NCBI RefSeq assembly: GCF_947626835.1
Contig: NZ_CANQTS010000005.1
Location: 40,195 to 104,194 of the forward strand
Reading direction: 5' to 3'
DNA: 64,000 nucleotides
DNA from: an uncultured Acinetobacter sp.
GTDB lineage: Bacteria; Pseudomonadota; Gammaproteobacteria; Pseudomonadales; Moraxellaceae
Positions 1 to 8,772 of the stretch are shown piece after piece (within the stretch, counting starts at the first letter, position 1; each line of letters starts with the position of its first letter). Below the pieces are notes generated by a model. It made no database searches and had not been told where the DNA came from. It was given only the letters and a program-made list of their open reading frames with translations. The position numbers were made by a program, and so were the translations under genes.

Positions 1-1903
1 GTGCATCTTGGAAGCCCATGATACCCATACCGACAGGACGGTGTTTTAAGTTTGAATTACGTGCTTGTGGTACAGCGTAGTAGTTAATGTCAATCACGTT
101 ATCAAGCATACGCACTGCTGTTTTTACCGTGCGCGCTAATTTTTCGCGATCGAGCACACCACCTTGAACGTGTTGTACTAAGTTAATTGAACCTAAGTTA
201 CAGACCGCGATTTCGTCTTGGTTGGTGTTTAAGGTAATTTCAGTACACAAGTTTGATGAATGCACCACGCCTACGTGTTGTTGTGGCGAACGTAAGTTAC
301 ATACGTCTTTAAACGTGATCCACGGGTGACCTGTTTCAAATAGCATCGACAACATTTTTCGCCATAAGTCTTTCGCACGAATGACTTTATGTAGCATGTT
401 GCTTTCTTTAGCAATGCCTTCGTAGTAAGCATAACGCTCAGCAAATTCTAAACCAGTCAAATCATGCAAATCTGGTGTTTCAGACGGCGTGAACAGTGTC
501 CATTCTTTGTCTTCAATGACACGTTGCATAAACAAGTCAGGAACCCAGTTGGCTGTGTTCATGTCATGGGTACGACGACGATCATCACCAGTGTTTTTAC
601 GAAGTTCTAAGAATTCTTCAATGTCTAAGTGCCACGTTTCAAGGTAGGCACAGACTGCACCTTTACGCTTACCACCTTGGTTGACAGCAACTGCGGTATC
701 ATTCGCCACTTTTAAGAACGGTACCACACCTTGTGATTTACCATTCGTGCCTTTGATATACGAGTTTAAAGCACGTACTGGTGTCCAGTCGTTACCTAAA
801 CCGCCTGCCCATTTTGACAACATGGCGTTATCACGCATTGCGCCATAGATGTTGTAAAGATCATCGGCAATAGTGGTTAAGTAGCAGCTTGATAACTGTG
901 GACGTAGCGTACCTGAGTTAAATAGGGTTGGTGTAGACGCCATGTAGTCGAAGCTAGAGAGTAAGTTATAGAACTCAATCGCACGGTCTTCGCGGTTTTG
1001 TTCGTTTAAGCTTAAGCCCATCGACACACGCATAAAGAACAATTGCGGTAATTCAAAACGTACGCCATCTGAATGGATGAAGTAACGGTCAAATAAAGTT
1101 TGTAGACCTAAGTAGGTAAATTGGTTTGAGCGTTCTGGTTTGATCGCAGCTGCCAATTTTACAAGGTCAAAGTTCAATAATTCTGGTGATAATAGGTCAA
1201 GCTCGATGCCTTTCTTTAAGAAAGTCTCTAAAGCATCACCTTCAGCAGTGTTGCTTGCTAAATCTAAGAACTCAAGACCTGTTGCCACCAAGTTGTCACG
1301 TAGTAAACGTGCAGTCACGTAAGTGTAGTTTGGTTCTTGTTCAATACGGGTACGGGTCGCCATCATCATTGTGGTTGAGATGTCAGTTGCTTTGACCCCG
1401 TTGTATAAGTTCTTAACGGTTTCATCGACAATGGCTTGAACATCAATGCCTTCTAAGCCTTCAGCAGCAGTTGCAATCGTCGCGGTTAATTCGTTTAAAT
1501 CTAGCGGTGTTAACTGACCGTTTTGACCTAAAATTTGTAAGGTTGGATGATGATGAGCATGGGTCGCTTTACGCGCTTCGGCACGTTGTTCGCGATAAAT
1601 TACGTAAGCACGCGCCACTTTTTGTTCGCCTGTACGCATCAGTGCCAATTCAACTTGATCTTGAATCTCTTCAATATGGATCGTGCCACCTGATGGTAAA
1701 CGACGTTTGAAGGTATTGAGCACCATATCGGTCAATTGCGCGATACGATCATGAATACGGCTAGATTCAGCACTTGGTTGGCCTTCAACAGCCAAAAATG
1801 CTTTGCCAATGGCAACTGAAATCTTTTCAGCATCAAAAGCGGCAACTTCACCAGTGCGTTTAATCACTTGAAGTTGACCGGGGGTCGCTGTGGTTACGCT
1901 CAT
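1..1903 (-). CDS. nrdA: Ribonucleoside-diphosphate reductase, class Ia, alpha subunit (3' part outside window)
   Basis: This is the large catalytic subunit of aerobic ribonucleotide reductase, which reduces NDPs to dNDPs in the cytoplasm with NrdB. About 634 N-terminal residues are present; the gene runs off the left edge. Translation of the minus strand from ATG at 1903 shows two successive ATP-cone-like segments (about residues 10-110 and 120-220), an arrangement known from Pseudomonas NrdA. The catalytic barrel follows: the first redox cysteine is in LSSCYL, the NLCTE motif carries the radical-site Cys and Glu, and the partner cysteine is in VCNLGS. The upstream region carries two NrdR-box-like sequences. 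nrdB is not in the window. Family assignment is certain; the double-cone reading is by eye. Confidence 0.97.
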   Translation of the reverse strand, partial: MSVTTATPGQLQVIKRTGEVAAFDAEKISVAIGKAFLAVEGQPSAESSRIHDRIAQLTDMVLNTFKRRLPSGGTIHIEEIQDQVELALMRTGEQKVARAYVIYREQRAEARKATHAHHHPTLQILGQNGQLTPLDLNELTATIATAAEGLEGIDVQAIVDETVKNLYNGVKATDISTTMMMATRTRIEQEPNYTYVTARLLRDNLVATGLEFLDLASNTAEGDALETFLKKGIELDLLSPELLNFDLVKLAAAIKPERSNQFTYLGLQTLFDRYFIHSDGVRFELPQLFFMRVSMGLSLNEQNREDRAIEFYNLLSSFDYMASTPTLFNSGTLRPQLSSCYLTTIADDLYNIYGAMRDNAMLSKWAGGLGNDWTPVRALNSYIKGTNGKSQGVVPFLKVANDTAVAVNQGGKRKGAVCAYLETWHLDIEEFLELRKNTGDDRRRTHDMNTANWVPDLFMQRVIEDKEWTLFTPSETPDLHDLTGLEFAERYAYYEGIAKESNMLHKVIRAKDLWRKMLSMLFETGHPWITFKDVCNLRSPQQHVGVVHSSNLCTEITLNTNQDEIAVCNLGSINLVQHVQGGVLDREKLARTVKTAVRMLDNVIDINYYAVPQARNSNLKHRPVGMGIMGFQDA

Positions 1904-1996
1904 TGCATCAACTCTTTATTTGTTTATTAACCAACAAGTTTGTATGGGTTTTACGAGGCTACAATAGGCAAGACTTACCCATCGCGTTTGTAAAAA

Positions 1997-2044
1997 ACAC
2001 AAGACTTAGTGGTTTAAAGTAGGATTGGGCACAAGATACGGGAA
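1997..2044 (-). promoter_or_regulatory. Putative pair of NrdR boxes upstream of nrdA
   Basis: Two 16-bp sites, ACACAAGACTTAGTGG (1997-2012) and GCACAAGATACGGGAA (2029-2044), share the ACAAGA-T core. Their starts are 32 bp apart, close to three helical turns, as expected for the tandem boxes bound by the NrdR repressor (consensus roughly acaCwAtATaTwGtgt). On the nrdA strand the first site reads CCACTAAGTCTTGTGT, a fair match. The second is weaker in its distal half. They lie about 95-140 bp before the nrdA start. Confidence 0.55.
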
Positions 2045-2369
2045 AATCCGTGGTAGATCAATATTGACATTTTAGAAAAGTTTTTGAATTTAACTTCTGT
2101 CAAAACATAAAAAAAGGCAGACTCAATTGCTAAGCCTTGCCCCATAAGGCATAGCATAGCAAAGCTTGGCAAAAGAGCATATAGCTAAAGTTGTTGATCA
2201 CTCAAAAAGTCACAGATTTAATTTTTATGAGGTAAAAAATAGCCAATTTTTGCTAAAAAACTTATCTGATTAAAATAGCAGCGAACACAAGCGCAGTCAT
2301 TCAATGCATCACAGCTTATCGAAATATAACAAATTGCTACTTTGATGTATCAGTTTGGTGAATAGCATC

Positions 2370-2397
2370 TTGTTTACAATGTAAACGTGTGTATATT
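2370..2397 (+). promoter_or_regulatory. Candidate bfmR promoter overlapped by palindrome GTTTACAATGTAAAC
   Basis: A -35-like TTGTTT (2370-2375) and a -10-like TATATT (2392-2397) are 16 bp apart, about 70 bp before the bfmR start. A perfect 15-bp palindrome with 7-bp arms (2372-2386) covers the -35 and the start of the spacer. That is where a repressor or autoregulator would act. BfmR is an obvious candidate ligand, but this is inference. Confidence 0.45.
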
Positions 2398-2466
2398 GCA
2401 AGATATATTGAAACGTATCTATTGGATTTTTAAAGGATACGTCAAGTTAATAAAGGGGCATTATGC

Positions 2467-3183
2467 ATGAGCCAAGAAGAAAAGTTACCTAAAATTTTAA
2501 TTGTTGAAGATGACGAACGTCTTGCACGTTTAACGCAAGAGTATTTGATTCGTAATGGTCTAGAAGTTGGGGTAGAAACCGACGGTAATCGCGCCATCCG
2601 TCGTATTATTGCTGAGCAACCTGATTTGGTGGTGCTTGATGTGATGTTACCTGGTGCAGATGGTTTAACCATTTGTCGTGAGGTGCGTCCGCATTTTCAC
2701 CAACCGATTTTAATGCTCACTGCACGCACCGAAGATATGGACCAAGTGTTGGGTCTAGAAATGGGTGCCGATGATTATGTAGCAAAACCTGTGCAACCGC
2801 GCGTGTTATTGGCACGTATTCGTGCTTTATTGCGTCGTACCGATAAAGTCGCTGAAGATGAAGTGGCACAGCGCATTGAATTTGACGACTTAGTGATTGA
2901 TAACGGTGGTCGCTCAGTGACCTTAAATGGCAACTTGGTGGACTTTACCAGCGCTGAGTATGATTTATTGTGGTTATTGGCCTCTAATGCGGGTCGTATT
3001 TTATCGCGTGAAGACATTTTTGAGCGTTTACGTGGCATTGAATATGACGGTCAAGACCGTTCGATTGATGTGCGTATTTCTCGTATTCGTCCAAAAATTG
3101 GCGATGATCCTGAAAATCCAAAACGTATTAAGACGGTACGTAGTAAAGGTTACTTGTTTGTCAAAGAAACCAATGGCATGTAA
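2467..3183 (+). CDS. bfmR: Response regulator BfmR (OmpR/PhoB family)
   Basis: This is the DNA-binding response regulator of the BfmRS system. In Acinetobacter it controls pilus and biofilm formation, capsule, envelope stress and drug tolerance. The 238 residues match the known BfmR length. The receiver domain (about 1-125) has the acidic pair in VEDDE, the phospho-acceptor Asp58 in VVLDVMLPG, and the conserved Lys in VAKP. The C-terminal winged helix (about 135-235) ends with the RTVRSKGYLF wing motif. The start is supported by AAGGGG about 8 nt before ATG; an ATG at 2463 is out of frame. bfmS follows after 37 bp on the same strand, so the two are probably co-transcribed. Confidence 0.97.
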   Translation: MSQEEKLPKILIVEDDERLARLTQEYLIRNGLEVGVETDGNRAIRRIIAEQPDLVVLDVMLPGADGLTICREVRPHFHQPILMLTARTEDMDQVLGLEMGADDYVAKPVQPRVLLARIRALLRRTDKVAEDEVAQRIEFDDLVIDNGGRSVTLNGNLVDFTSAEYDLLWLLASNAGRILSREDIFERLRGIEYDGQDRSIDVRISRIRPKIGDDPENPKRIKTVRSKGYLFVKETNGM

Positions 3184-3220
3184 GACCTTCACAGCACTTT
3201 TGATGTAGGACGACTTTTTG

Positions 3221-4843
3221 GTGTTTAAACACAGTATTTTTTTGCGCATTTACGCAGGGCTTTTGATCTTGATGGTGTTGGTGGCCTGTTCAGGTTACAT
3301 CCTCACCCAAATGATCAACTATCAGCGTGCGCAAGAATATCGTGAGTCGCTCACCGATGGTATGGCCTATATCATGAGTGAGGGCATTGCACGGCAACCG
3401 AATCGGCAACAAAAAGAAGATTGGATTTCAGACGCCTCTAATTTATTGGGCATTCCGATTTTTTATGTAGGTGCCGATCAAGTTGCCTTGTCGCGTGCCG
3501 AAATGCGCCGCATTGAGCAGCAAAAAGCCGTGGTGCGCTACGAAGCGGAAAATGGCATTGCCTATGTAGTGATGGGCATTAAAAATGACCCACAGCATTA
3601 TCTATATGCACAGATTGAAGAAATCACTGAACAGCAAATGAAATTTTTGCCAGTGTTTATTCAAGACTATTTGGCGTATTACTCAGGGCAAGAGGCCAAA
3701 TACCTAGCCAATATTCAACAGCATTTTTCTCATCCTGTGAGTGTGCAAAGTATCCGCGATTTAGATCTAGATTCTGAGCAACTCAGTCGTTTGCGTTTAG
3801 GCAACGGGATTATCTTGTACCGCGACAATCCTTCAATTCGTGGTACCACCATTTCGATTATCAGTCCACTTGAGCGTGATCCTAGCCAAGCGATTGTGAT
3901 AGGGCCTGTACCTTTATTTAACTGGATGCCATTTGAGTTAGCAGCCGGCATTACCTTACTAAGCTTATTTATCTTAAGTTTAGGGGTATATGGCTTAATG
4001 ATTCCAATGCAAGCCAAGCTGCGTGAAGTGAATCGTGCCTTAGATCAGATGCAAGGCGGTGATTTATCGGTGCGTTTACCGGTAGATGGTACCGATGAAC
4101 TTGCCAATTTGGCCAGCAGTTACAACAACATGGCTGAACATATCCAGCGTTTAATTGAAGCACAGCGTGAGTTAATGCGTGCGGTATCGCATGAATTACG
4201 TACCCCTGTAGCACGTATTCGTTTTGCTTTAGAGATGTTGGTGGATGAAGACGACTACGACTATCGTGTGCAACAAATGGACATGATTGATAAAGATATT
4301 GAAGCACTCAATACCCTAATTGATGAAATCATGACTTATGCCAAGCTTGAACAAGGCATGCCGTCTTTAGATTTTGAGCAAGTGTCTTTATTTGAAGTGC
4401 TTGACCAAGTGTTAATTGAAACTGAAGCTTTAAAAACCGGCAAAGTATTAGAACTGATTGCTCCGCCGATTGGTCTAGAGGTAGAAAGCGAACGACGTTA
4501 TTTACATCGCGTGATTCAAAATTTAGTCGGCAATGCAGTGCGTTATGCAGAAAATAAAGTCATCTTAAGTGGTGGTTTAAATGCACAGGGCATGGCCTAT
4601 ATTTGTGTTGAAGATGATGGACCGGGTATTCCTGTTGAGGAGCGTGAACGTGTCTTTGAAGCCTTTGCCCGTTTAGATGACAGTCGTACCCGTGCATCAG
4701 GTGGCTATGGTTTAGGTTTATCCATCGTCAGCCGTATTGCTTATTGGTTTGGTGGTGAGATTGGGGTTGATGAAAGTCCACGTTTGGGTGGGGCACGTTT
4801 TACCATGACTTGGCCACTTGAGCGACCAACTAAAAAGAAATAA
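3221..4843 (+). CDS. bfmS: Sensor histidine kinase BfmS
   Basis: This membrane histidine kinase is the partner of BfmR. There is an N-terminal TM helix (about 8-28), a periplasmic sensor region of some 200 residues, and a second TM helix (about 240-262). A HAMP linker follows, then the dimerisation/phospho-acceptor box SHELRTPVARIRFA with His, an N box (NLVGNAVRYAE), and G boxes (DDGPGIP, GYGLGLSIV). I prefer the GTG start at 3221 because AGGACG lies about 8 nt upstream; a TTG one codon earlier is also open. The protein is 540 residues. A Rho-independent terminator follows directly. Confidence 0.96.
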   Translation: MFKHSIFLRIYAGLLILMVLVACSGYILTQMINYQRAQEYRESLTDGMAYIMSEGIARQPNRQQKEDWISDASNLLGIPIFYVGADQVALSRAEMRRIEQQKAVVRYEAENGIAYVVMGIKNDPQHYLYAQIEEITEQQMKFLPVFIQDYLAYYSGQEAKYLANIQQHFSHPVSVQSIRDLDLDSEQLSRLRLGNGIILYRDNPSIRGTTISIISPLERDPSQAIVIGPVPLFNWMPFELAAGITLLSLFILSLGVYGLMIPMQAKLREVNRALDQMQGGDLSVRLPVDGTDELANLASSYNNMAEHIQRLIEAQRELMRAVSHELRTPVARIRFALEMLVDEDDYDYRVQQMDMIDKDIEALNTLIDEIMTYAKLEQGMPSLDFEQVSLFEVLDQVLIETEALKTGKVLELIAPPIGLEVESERRYLHRVIQNLVGNAVRYAENKVILSGGLNAQGMAYICVEDDGPGIPVEERERVFEAFARLDDSRTRASGGYGLGLSIVSRIAYWFGGEIGVDESPRLGGARFTMTWPLERPTKKK

Positions 4844-4848
4844 AAAAA

Positions 4849-4872
4849 AGCCCGCAACTTGCGGGCTTTTTG
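4849..4872. terminator. Bidirectional terminator between bfmS and putP
   Basis: The stem AGCCCGCAA/TTGCGGGCT is flanked by an A-run on the left and a T-run on the right. It can therefore end both the bfmRS transcript and the convergent putP transcript. Confidence 0.88.
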
Positions 4873-4883
4873 TTAAGGCTAAA

Positions 4884-6377
4884 TTATTTAGTGGCTTGTT
4901 TATAGACACGATCAGCTTCATCAAAACGATCAGTGACCTCACGATCAGGTGCTTTACCCAATAAACTCACCACAATGATGGCAATAGTGGAACAGATAAA
5001 GCCCGGAATGATTTCATAAACCCCTGTATCACCCCAGATATTTTTCCATACAATGACCATTAACGCACCGACCAGCATACCGGCCAAAGCACCGTTTAAG
5101 GTCATACGACGCCAGAATAAGGATAAAATAATTAAAGGACCAAATGCTGCGCCAAAACCTGCCCATGCATAAGCGACCAAACCCAACACTTTAGATTCAG
5201 GGTTGCCCGCCATCCAAATGGCAAGTAAGGCAATCAGTAACACCATAATACGACCTACCCACACCAATTCATTTTGGCTGGCATTTTTGCGTAATAATGA
5301 TTTGTAAAAATCTTCAGTTAAGGTACTTGAACACACCAAAAGTTGACAACTTAAAGTACTCATTACAGCTGCTAAGATTGCTGCCAAGACAATACCTGCC
5401 ACCCATGGATTAAACAAAATTTTGGTCAGTTCCATAAATACGGTTTCAGGATTGGCATTGACCACACTGGCCATAGCAGGGTTGGCTTCAAAGTAGGCAA
5501 TCCCAAAGAAGCCAGCAGCGACTGCACCACCTAGACATAAGATCATCCATGTCATACCAATACGACGTGCATTGGGAATGGATTTAACAGAGTCGGCTGC
5601 CATAAAGCGTACTAAAATATGCGGTTGACCAAAGTAACCTAAACCCCATGCCAATAACGATAAAATCGCCACCACACCTAAATCACCGACCAAATTGGTG
5701 GCTTGGGGGCGTGCCGCTTCAAGTGCCAAGGTCACTTGTGACATGTCCGAGAAGGTCATGAGTGTCACAACAGGCGTTAAAATTAACGCAAAGATCATTA
5801 AGCCAGCTTGAAAGGTATCTGTCCAAGACACCGCCAAGAATCCACCAATAAACACATAACTGATGGTGGCAATGGCACTGATCCAAAGCGCGGTGCTATA
5901 AGACATGTCAAACATGCTTTCAAACAAACGCGCGCCTGCCACCATGCCAGATGCACAGTAAATGGCAAAGAAAATTAAGATCACACATGCCGATACAATA
6001 CGTAAGATTTTCTTTTGATCGTTAAAACGATTCGAAAAATAATCTGGTAAGGTCAGGGCATTATGCTGCACTTCGGTGTGCACACGTAAACGCCCGGCAA
6101 CGAGCAACCAGTTGAGCCATGCACCAATAATCAGACCAATCGCGATCCACATTTCAGACAGACCGGACAAATAAATGGCACCGGGTAAGCCCATCAGTAA
6201 CCAACCACTCATGTCTGAAGCGCCCGCCGAAAGTGCAGTCACAAAACTACCTAAACGACGACCACCTAAAATATAGTCAGAGAAGTTGGCGGTGGCACGA
6301 TAAGCCATTAGGCCAATCGCCACCATGGCGACAATATAAAATAAAAACGTAATCAGGGTGGGATTCAGGGAGAGCAT
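4884..6377 (-). CDS. putP: Sodium/proline symporter PutP
   Basis: This inner-membrane sodium-coupled proline transporter belongs to the sodium:solute symporter family. The 497-residue protein is hydrophobic throughout and consistent with 13 TM segments. It shows the family signatures SGWLLMGLPGAIYLSG in TM2 and GLGYFGQPHILVRFMA in the middle, both typical of PutP. It stands alone here: no putA is adjacent. It converges on bfmS across a shared terminator. The start follows directly from the conserved N-terminus. Confidence 0.95.
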   Translation of the reverse strand: MLSLNPTLITFLFYIVAMVAIGLMAYRATANFSDYILGGRRLGSFVTALSAGASDMSGWLLMGLPGAIYLSGLSEMWIAIGLIIGAWLNWLLVAGRLRVHTEVQHNALTLPDYFSNRFNDQKKILRIVSACVILIFFAIYCASGMVAGARLFESMFDMSYSTALWISAIATISYVFIGGFLAVSWTDTFQAGLMIFALILTPVVTLMTFSDMSQVTLALEAARPQATNLVGDLGVVAILSLLAWGLGYFGQPHILVRFMAADSVKSIPNARRIGMTWMILCLGGAVAAGFFGIAYFEANPAMASVVNANPETVFMELTKILFNPWVAGIVLAAILAAVMSTLSCQLLVCSSTLTEDFYKSLLRKNASQNELVWVGRIMVLLIALLAIWMAGNPESKVLGLVAYAWAGFGAAFGPLIILSLFWRRMTLNGALAGMLVGALMVIVWKNIWGDTGVYEIIPGFICSTIAIIVVSLLGKAPDREVTDRFDEADRVYKQATK

Positions 6378-6582
6378 ACATCATCCATATTCAAATTGGA
6401 CAGTTAAGCAAAGCCATGACTGAATCTGCCACGGCTGTGCGATATTCCTGACCACAAATTTTAAGTTGTTGAAAAAACAAAGGCGAAATTTAAGCATACT
6501 TTTTTATCAACTGCTGAGTTTTTAATACATGCCACCGCAGTTGAATTTTTTATAAATCGTATGTTATTGATTAAAATAAAAT

Positions 6583-6970
6583 TTAACGATTTTGTCCCAT
6601 CACGCCGCGAATGGTGCTGAGGATGTCAGCAGGTAATACCACAGTTTTGGCATTGTTGGATTTGGCTATATCTTGCATGGCTTTGACATATTGCTCACCC
6701 AATAAATAGGCCACAGGAATTTCTTTGTCACCTACAGCCGACGACACCATTTCAATGGCTTTTTGTGAGGCTTGGGCCAACACCACTTGCGCTTCTGCAT
6801 CACGGCGTGATGCTTCTAAACGACCGTCTGCTTCTAAAATTGCCGCTTGTTTTTCACCATCAGCTTTGGTGACTGTGGCACGACGTTGACGTTCTGCCGC
6901 AGCTTGTTCTTCCATGGCGGTTTGCATGGTGTGCGATGGTTTAATATCCTGAATTTCGACCGTTTTTATT
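6583..6970 (-). pseudogene. C-terminal fragment of a stomatin/SPFH-domain gene, severed by the mobile element
   Basis: The translated minus strand begins, just outside the element, with KTVEIQDIKPS and continues through the alanine/glutamate-rich helix typical of the stomatin C-terminal half (AMEEQAAAERQRRA, then ILEADGRLEASRRDAEAQ). It ends GVMGQNR. The matching N-terminal half lies about 7.6 kb away at 14602-15087 on the same strand. Together they give a protein of about 284 residues. A GTG at 6978, inside the element end, could start a short product, but no ribosome-binding site or SPFH core would be present. The original protein would be a membrane scaffold paired with NfeD. Confidence 0.92.
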
Positions 6971-6973
6971 TGA

Positions 6974-6996
6974 CACACGACACCAAAAAAATAGAA
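6974..6996 (+). repeat. Left terminal inverted repeat of the element
   Basis: CACACGACACCAA followed by AAAAATAGAA. It matches the right end (14595-14617, read on the minus strand) at 19 of 23 positions. It sits directly against six bases (ATTTGA, 6968-6973) that precede it and that I cannot assign to the broken gene. Confidence 0.75.
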
Positions 6997-7002
6997 TTAA
7001 CT

Positions 7003-7096
7003 TTCTATATGTATGAAAATAAAGGTATTTATTGGTTTTTAAAAATTCTATATAGAATTCTATATTTTTTTAGATTTTTAAGTAGAATTTCTATAT
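7003..7096. repeat. Subterminal cluster of TTCTATAT motifs at the left end
   Basis: TTCTATAT occurs on the plus strand at 7003, 7046, 7058 and 7089, with complementary ATAGAA forms between them. The same motif within TAAAAATTCTATAT occurs once near the right end (14551-14564). Repeated short sites inside element ends are where recombinase or accessory proteins usually bind. The surrounding sequence is so AT-rich that some chance repetition is expected. Confidence 0.5.
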
Positions 7097-7152
7097 TTCC
7101 TTAAGGTGAAAAATATACAGTAAATGATTAAATTAAACCTATTAAAAGTATG

Positions 7153-7182
7153 AAAAAGCCAACATTCTACTGTTGGCTTTTT
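7153..7182. terminator. Terminator after the cargo gene
   Basis: The stem AAAAAGCCAACA/TGTTGGCTTTTT with a 6-nt loop lies about 25 bp beyond the cargo stop codon. U-tracts on both sides allow it to work in either direction. It should insulate element transcription from the flanking stomatin remnant. Confidence 0.85.
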
Positions 7183-7207
7183 AAATTGTAGAAATCAACA
7201 AACAACA

Positions 7208-8719
7208 TTAGTGAGCAGCAAGCATCGAGCCTGATTGAACAACATGAATTTTTGTTCCTAACAAAGACTCTAAGAATAATTCAGGTGCAAGCCTTTCATA
7301 TACGAATAAAAATTCTTCTGTAAGAGCTAAATAATTTTCATACTGTCCAGTTACTACACTTCGCCATATACTCGGTCTATACCTAACTAAAATAGAGAGA
7401 GAATACAAGATTACAGTAGCAATGCATCTATAATCATTGATTGATGAGAATATTGGTAATATGTAGCTTGTTGATGTAAAAGGGCTTTTATGAAGTTTGA
7501 TAATTTCATACCAATATTTATGATCAGGATGATTTAGCAAAGCTCTGAAATGCAAATAAGGTTCATTTGTTTCTATATACTCAATCTGTTCGAGGGGCAG
7601 ATCTAAATTTTCAATATCTTCTAAAGTTTTACTGCAAGATTTATCGGTAATTTTTAGATATGTTGCGCCACGATCTTTAAATTTTAGCCCATTAGCTTCC
7701 ATATCGTAGTTAAACAGCAACCAATTTTCTTGATTCTCTGTAAGCATACCCAACAAGTCTTCTAGTTCAGGTACGCGAGAAAATAGTTCTATGAGATTAG
7801 TAACATAAGGGTTGGTTATATCAATATCTTCTGCTCTTCTAGGTTTTTTTGAAGGAAATTCTGATACATCGTATTCTAAAAATTCTACCCATTTTTTAAA
7901 AAAGCCATTTGATAATACTCCAACTACAAATCCCTCAAAAGCATTATCGGTAAGCGAGTCAAAAGTATATAGACCATGACCAAATTTGGTCATGTCTTCA
8001 ACTTCTTGTAATGATGTTGGGCCATTTGGAGAAGCTAACATCTCAGCAGATGCAAATGCGATAGCTCCATAATATAGACTTATAATTCGTTGATTAGTTT
8101 TTTGAGTAATTGCATTTTCAAAATAATCACAGCCATTTTGGACGCAGAAAGCTAAGCCTGATGCCTTAGAAATAATATCATCCTGCGATAAATTTATACC
8201 TAGCTGTTGGCTACGTTGAATAACTAATTTTTCGGCCAAACCTTTTGTTTTAAATTGGCGTATCCGAGTCCAAATTTGGTTAATAGGGTTCTCGGATTGA
8301 ATGTGGTTATTAAACTCTTTAAATAAAGTTTTAGGTCTTTGAGGATTAGGGGAAGAAATTTTACCGTTTGAAGCAGATTTATTCCATTCTAATACATAAT
8401 CCTGAATATCTTTAGATTCTATAACCTTTGTAGAAATGCCGTATGCAAATGATTCAATATGGTAAAAACTACCGTTAATGATTATTAGATCAACATCACT
8501 ATCTAATCTTTTATAAACTGAATTATTTGTAGCAGAACAATATAAAAAGCCTATTTTATAAGTGGCATTATTCTTCTTGAGTTGGATTAATAGGTATTCT
8601 CCGTCTTCTATAGCATCGGTGATTACACACTGCCAGTTATGTTTTTCAAAAGGCTCAATAATTTTCCTTTTTGCATCGTTAGTTAAGATATTTAATCTTT
8701 GCTGTTTACCTGTATCCAT
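7208..8719 (-). CDS. Element cargo protein, YaaC-like C-terminal region, function unknown
   Basis: This 503-residue protein has no signal peptide and no clear TM helix. Residues 1-115 look like a small separate alpha/beta domain (YLLIQLKK, DVDLIIING). Residues about 130-495 resemble the YaaC family as I recall it: an early YYGAIAFASAEMLA helix, KFGHGL near 245-250, RVPELEDLLG near 315-324, and a C-terminal VRYRPSIW helix. The YaaC function is unknown. I prefer ATG 8719 (GGAAG 5 nt upstream) to GTG 8731. The gene is co-oriented with the recombinases, 53 bp after the TnpC-like gene, and is followed by a terminator. It is the only gene in the element not obviously concerned with movement. A defensive role is possible but unsupported. 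Confidence 0.5.
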   Translation of the reverse strand: MDTGKQQRLNILTNDAKRKIIEPFEKHNWQCVITDAIEDGEYLLIQLKKNNATYKIGFLYCSATNNSVYKRLDSDVDLIIINGSFYHIESFAYGISTKVIESKDIQDYVLEWNKSASNGKISSPNPQRPKTLFKEFNNHIQSENPINQIWTRIRQFKTKGLAEKLVIQRSQQLGINLSQDDIISKASGLAFCVQNGCDYFENAITQKTNQRIISLYYGAIAFASAEMLASPNGPTSLQEVEDMTKFGHGLYTFDSLTDNAFEGFVVGVLSNGFFKKWVEFLEYDVSEFPSKKPRRAEDIDITNPYVTNLIELFSRVPELEDLLGMLTENQENWLLFNYDMEANGLKFKDRGATYLKITDKSCSKTLEDIENLDLPLEQIEYIETNEPYLHFRALLNHPDHKYWYEIIKLHKSPFTSTSYILPIFSSINDYRCIATVILYSLSILVRYRPSIWRSVVTGQYENYLALTEEFLFVYERLAPELFLESLLGTKIHVVQSGSMLAAH

Positions 8720-8772
8720 TATTACTTCCACGCCCTTATATTACTTACATTTTAATCAAAATAAATTGATAA

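Larger units (their letters stand above)
1904..2466. other. Divergent intergenic region between nrdA and bfmR
   Basis: This 563-bp gene-free stretch separates two divergent genes. It holds the NrdR-box pair near nrdA and a promoter with a palindrome near bfmR. Between them (about 2100-2200) is a short GCCTT/AAGGC inverted repeat with no T-tail. No ORF with convincing coding character is seen. Confidence 0.6.

Noticed and set aside
2100..2200. Small RNA or terminator in the nrdA-bfmR gap
   Set aside because: Only a short GCCTT/AAGGC repeat with no T-run or convincing promoter.
6583..6978. Short ORF starting GTG 6978 as a new protein
   Set aside because: It is the C-terminal half of the split stomatin gene; the first codons are element end sequence and no ribosome-binding site is visible.
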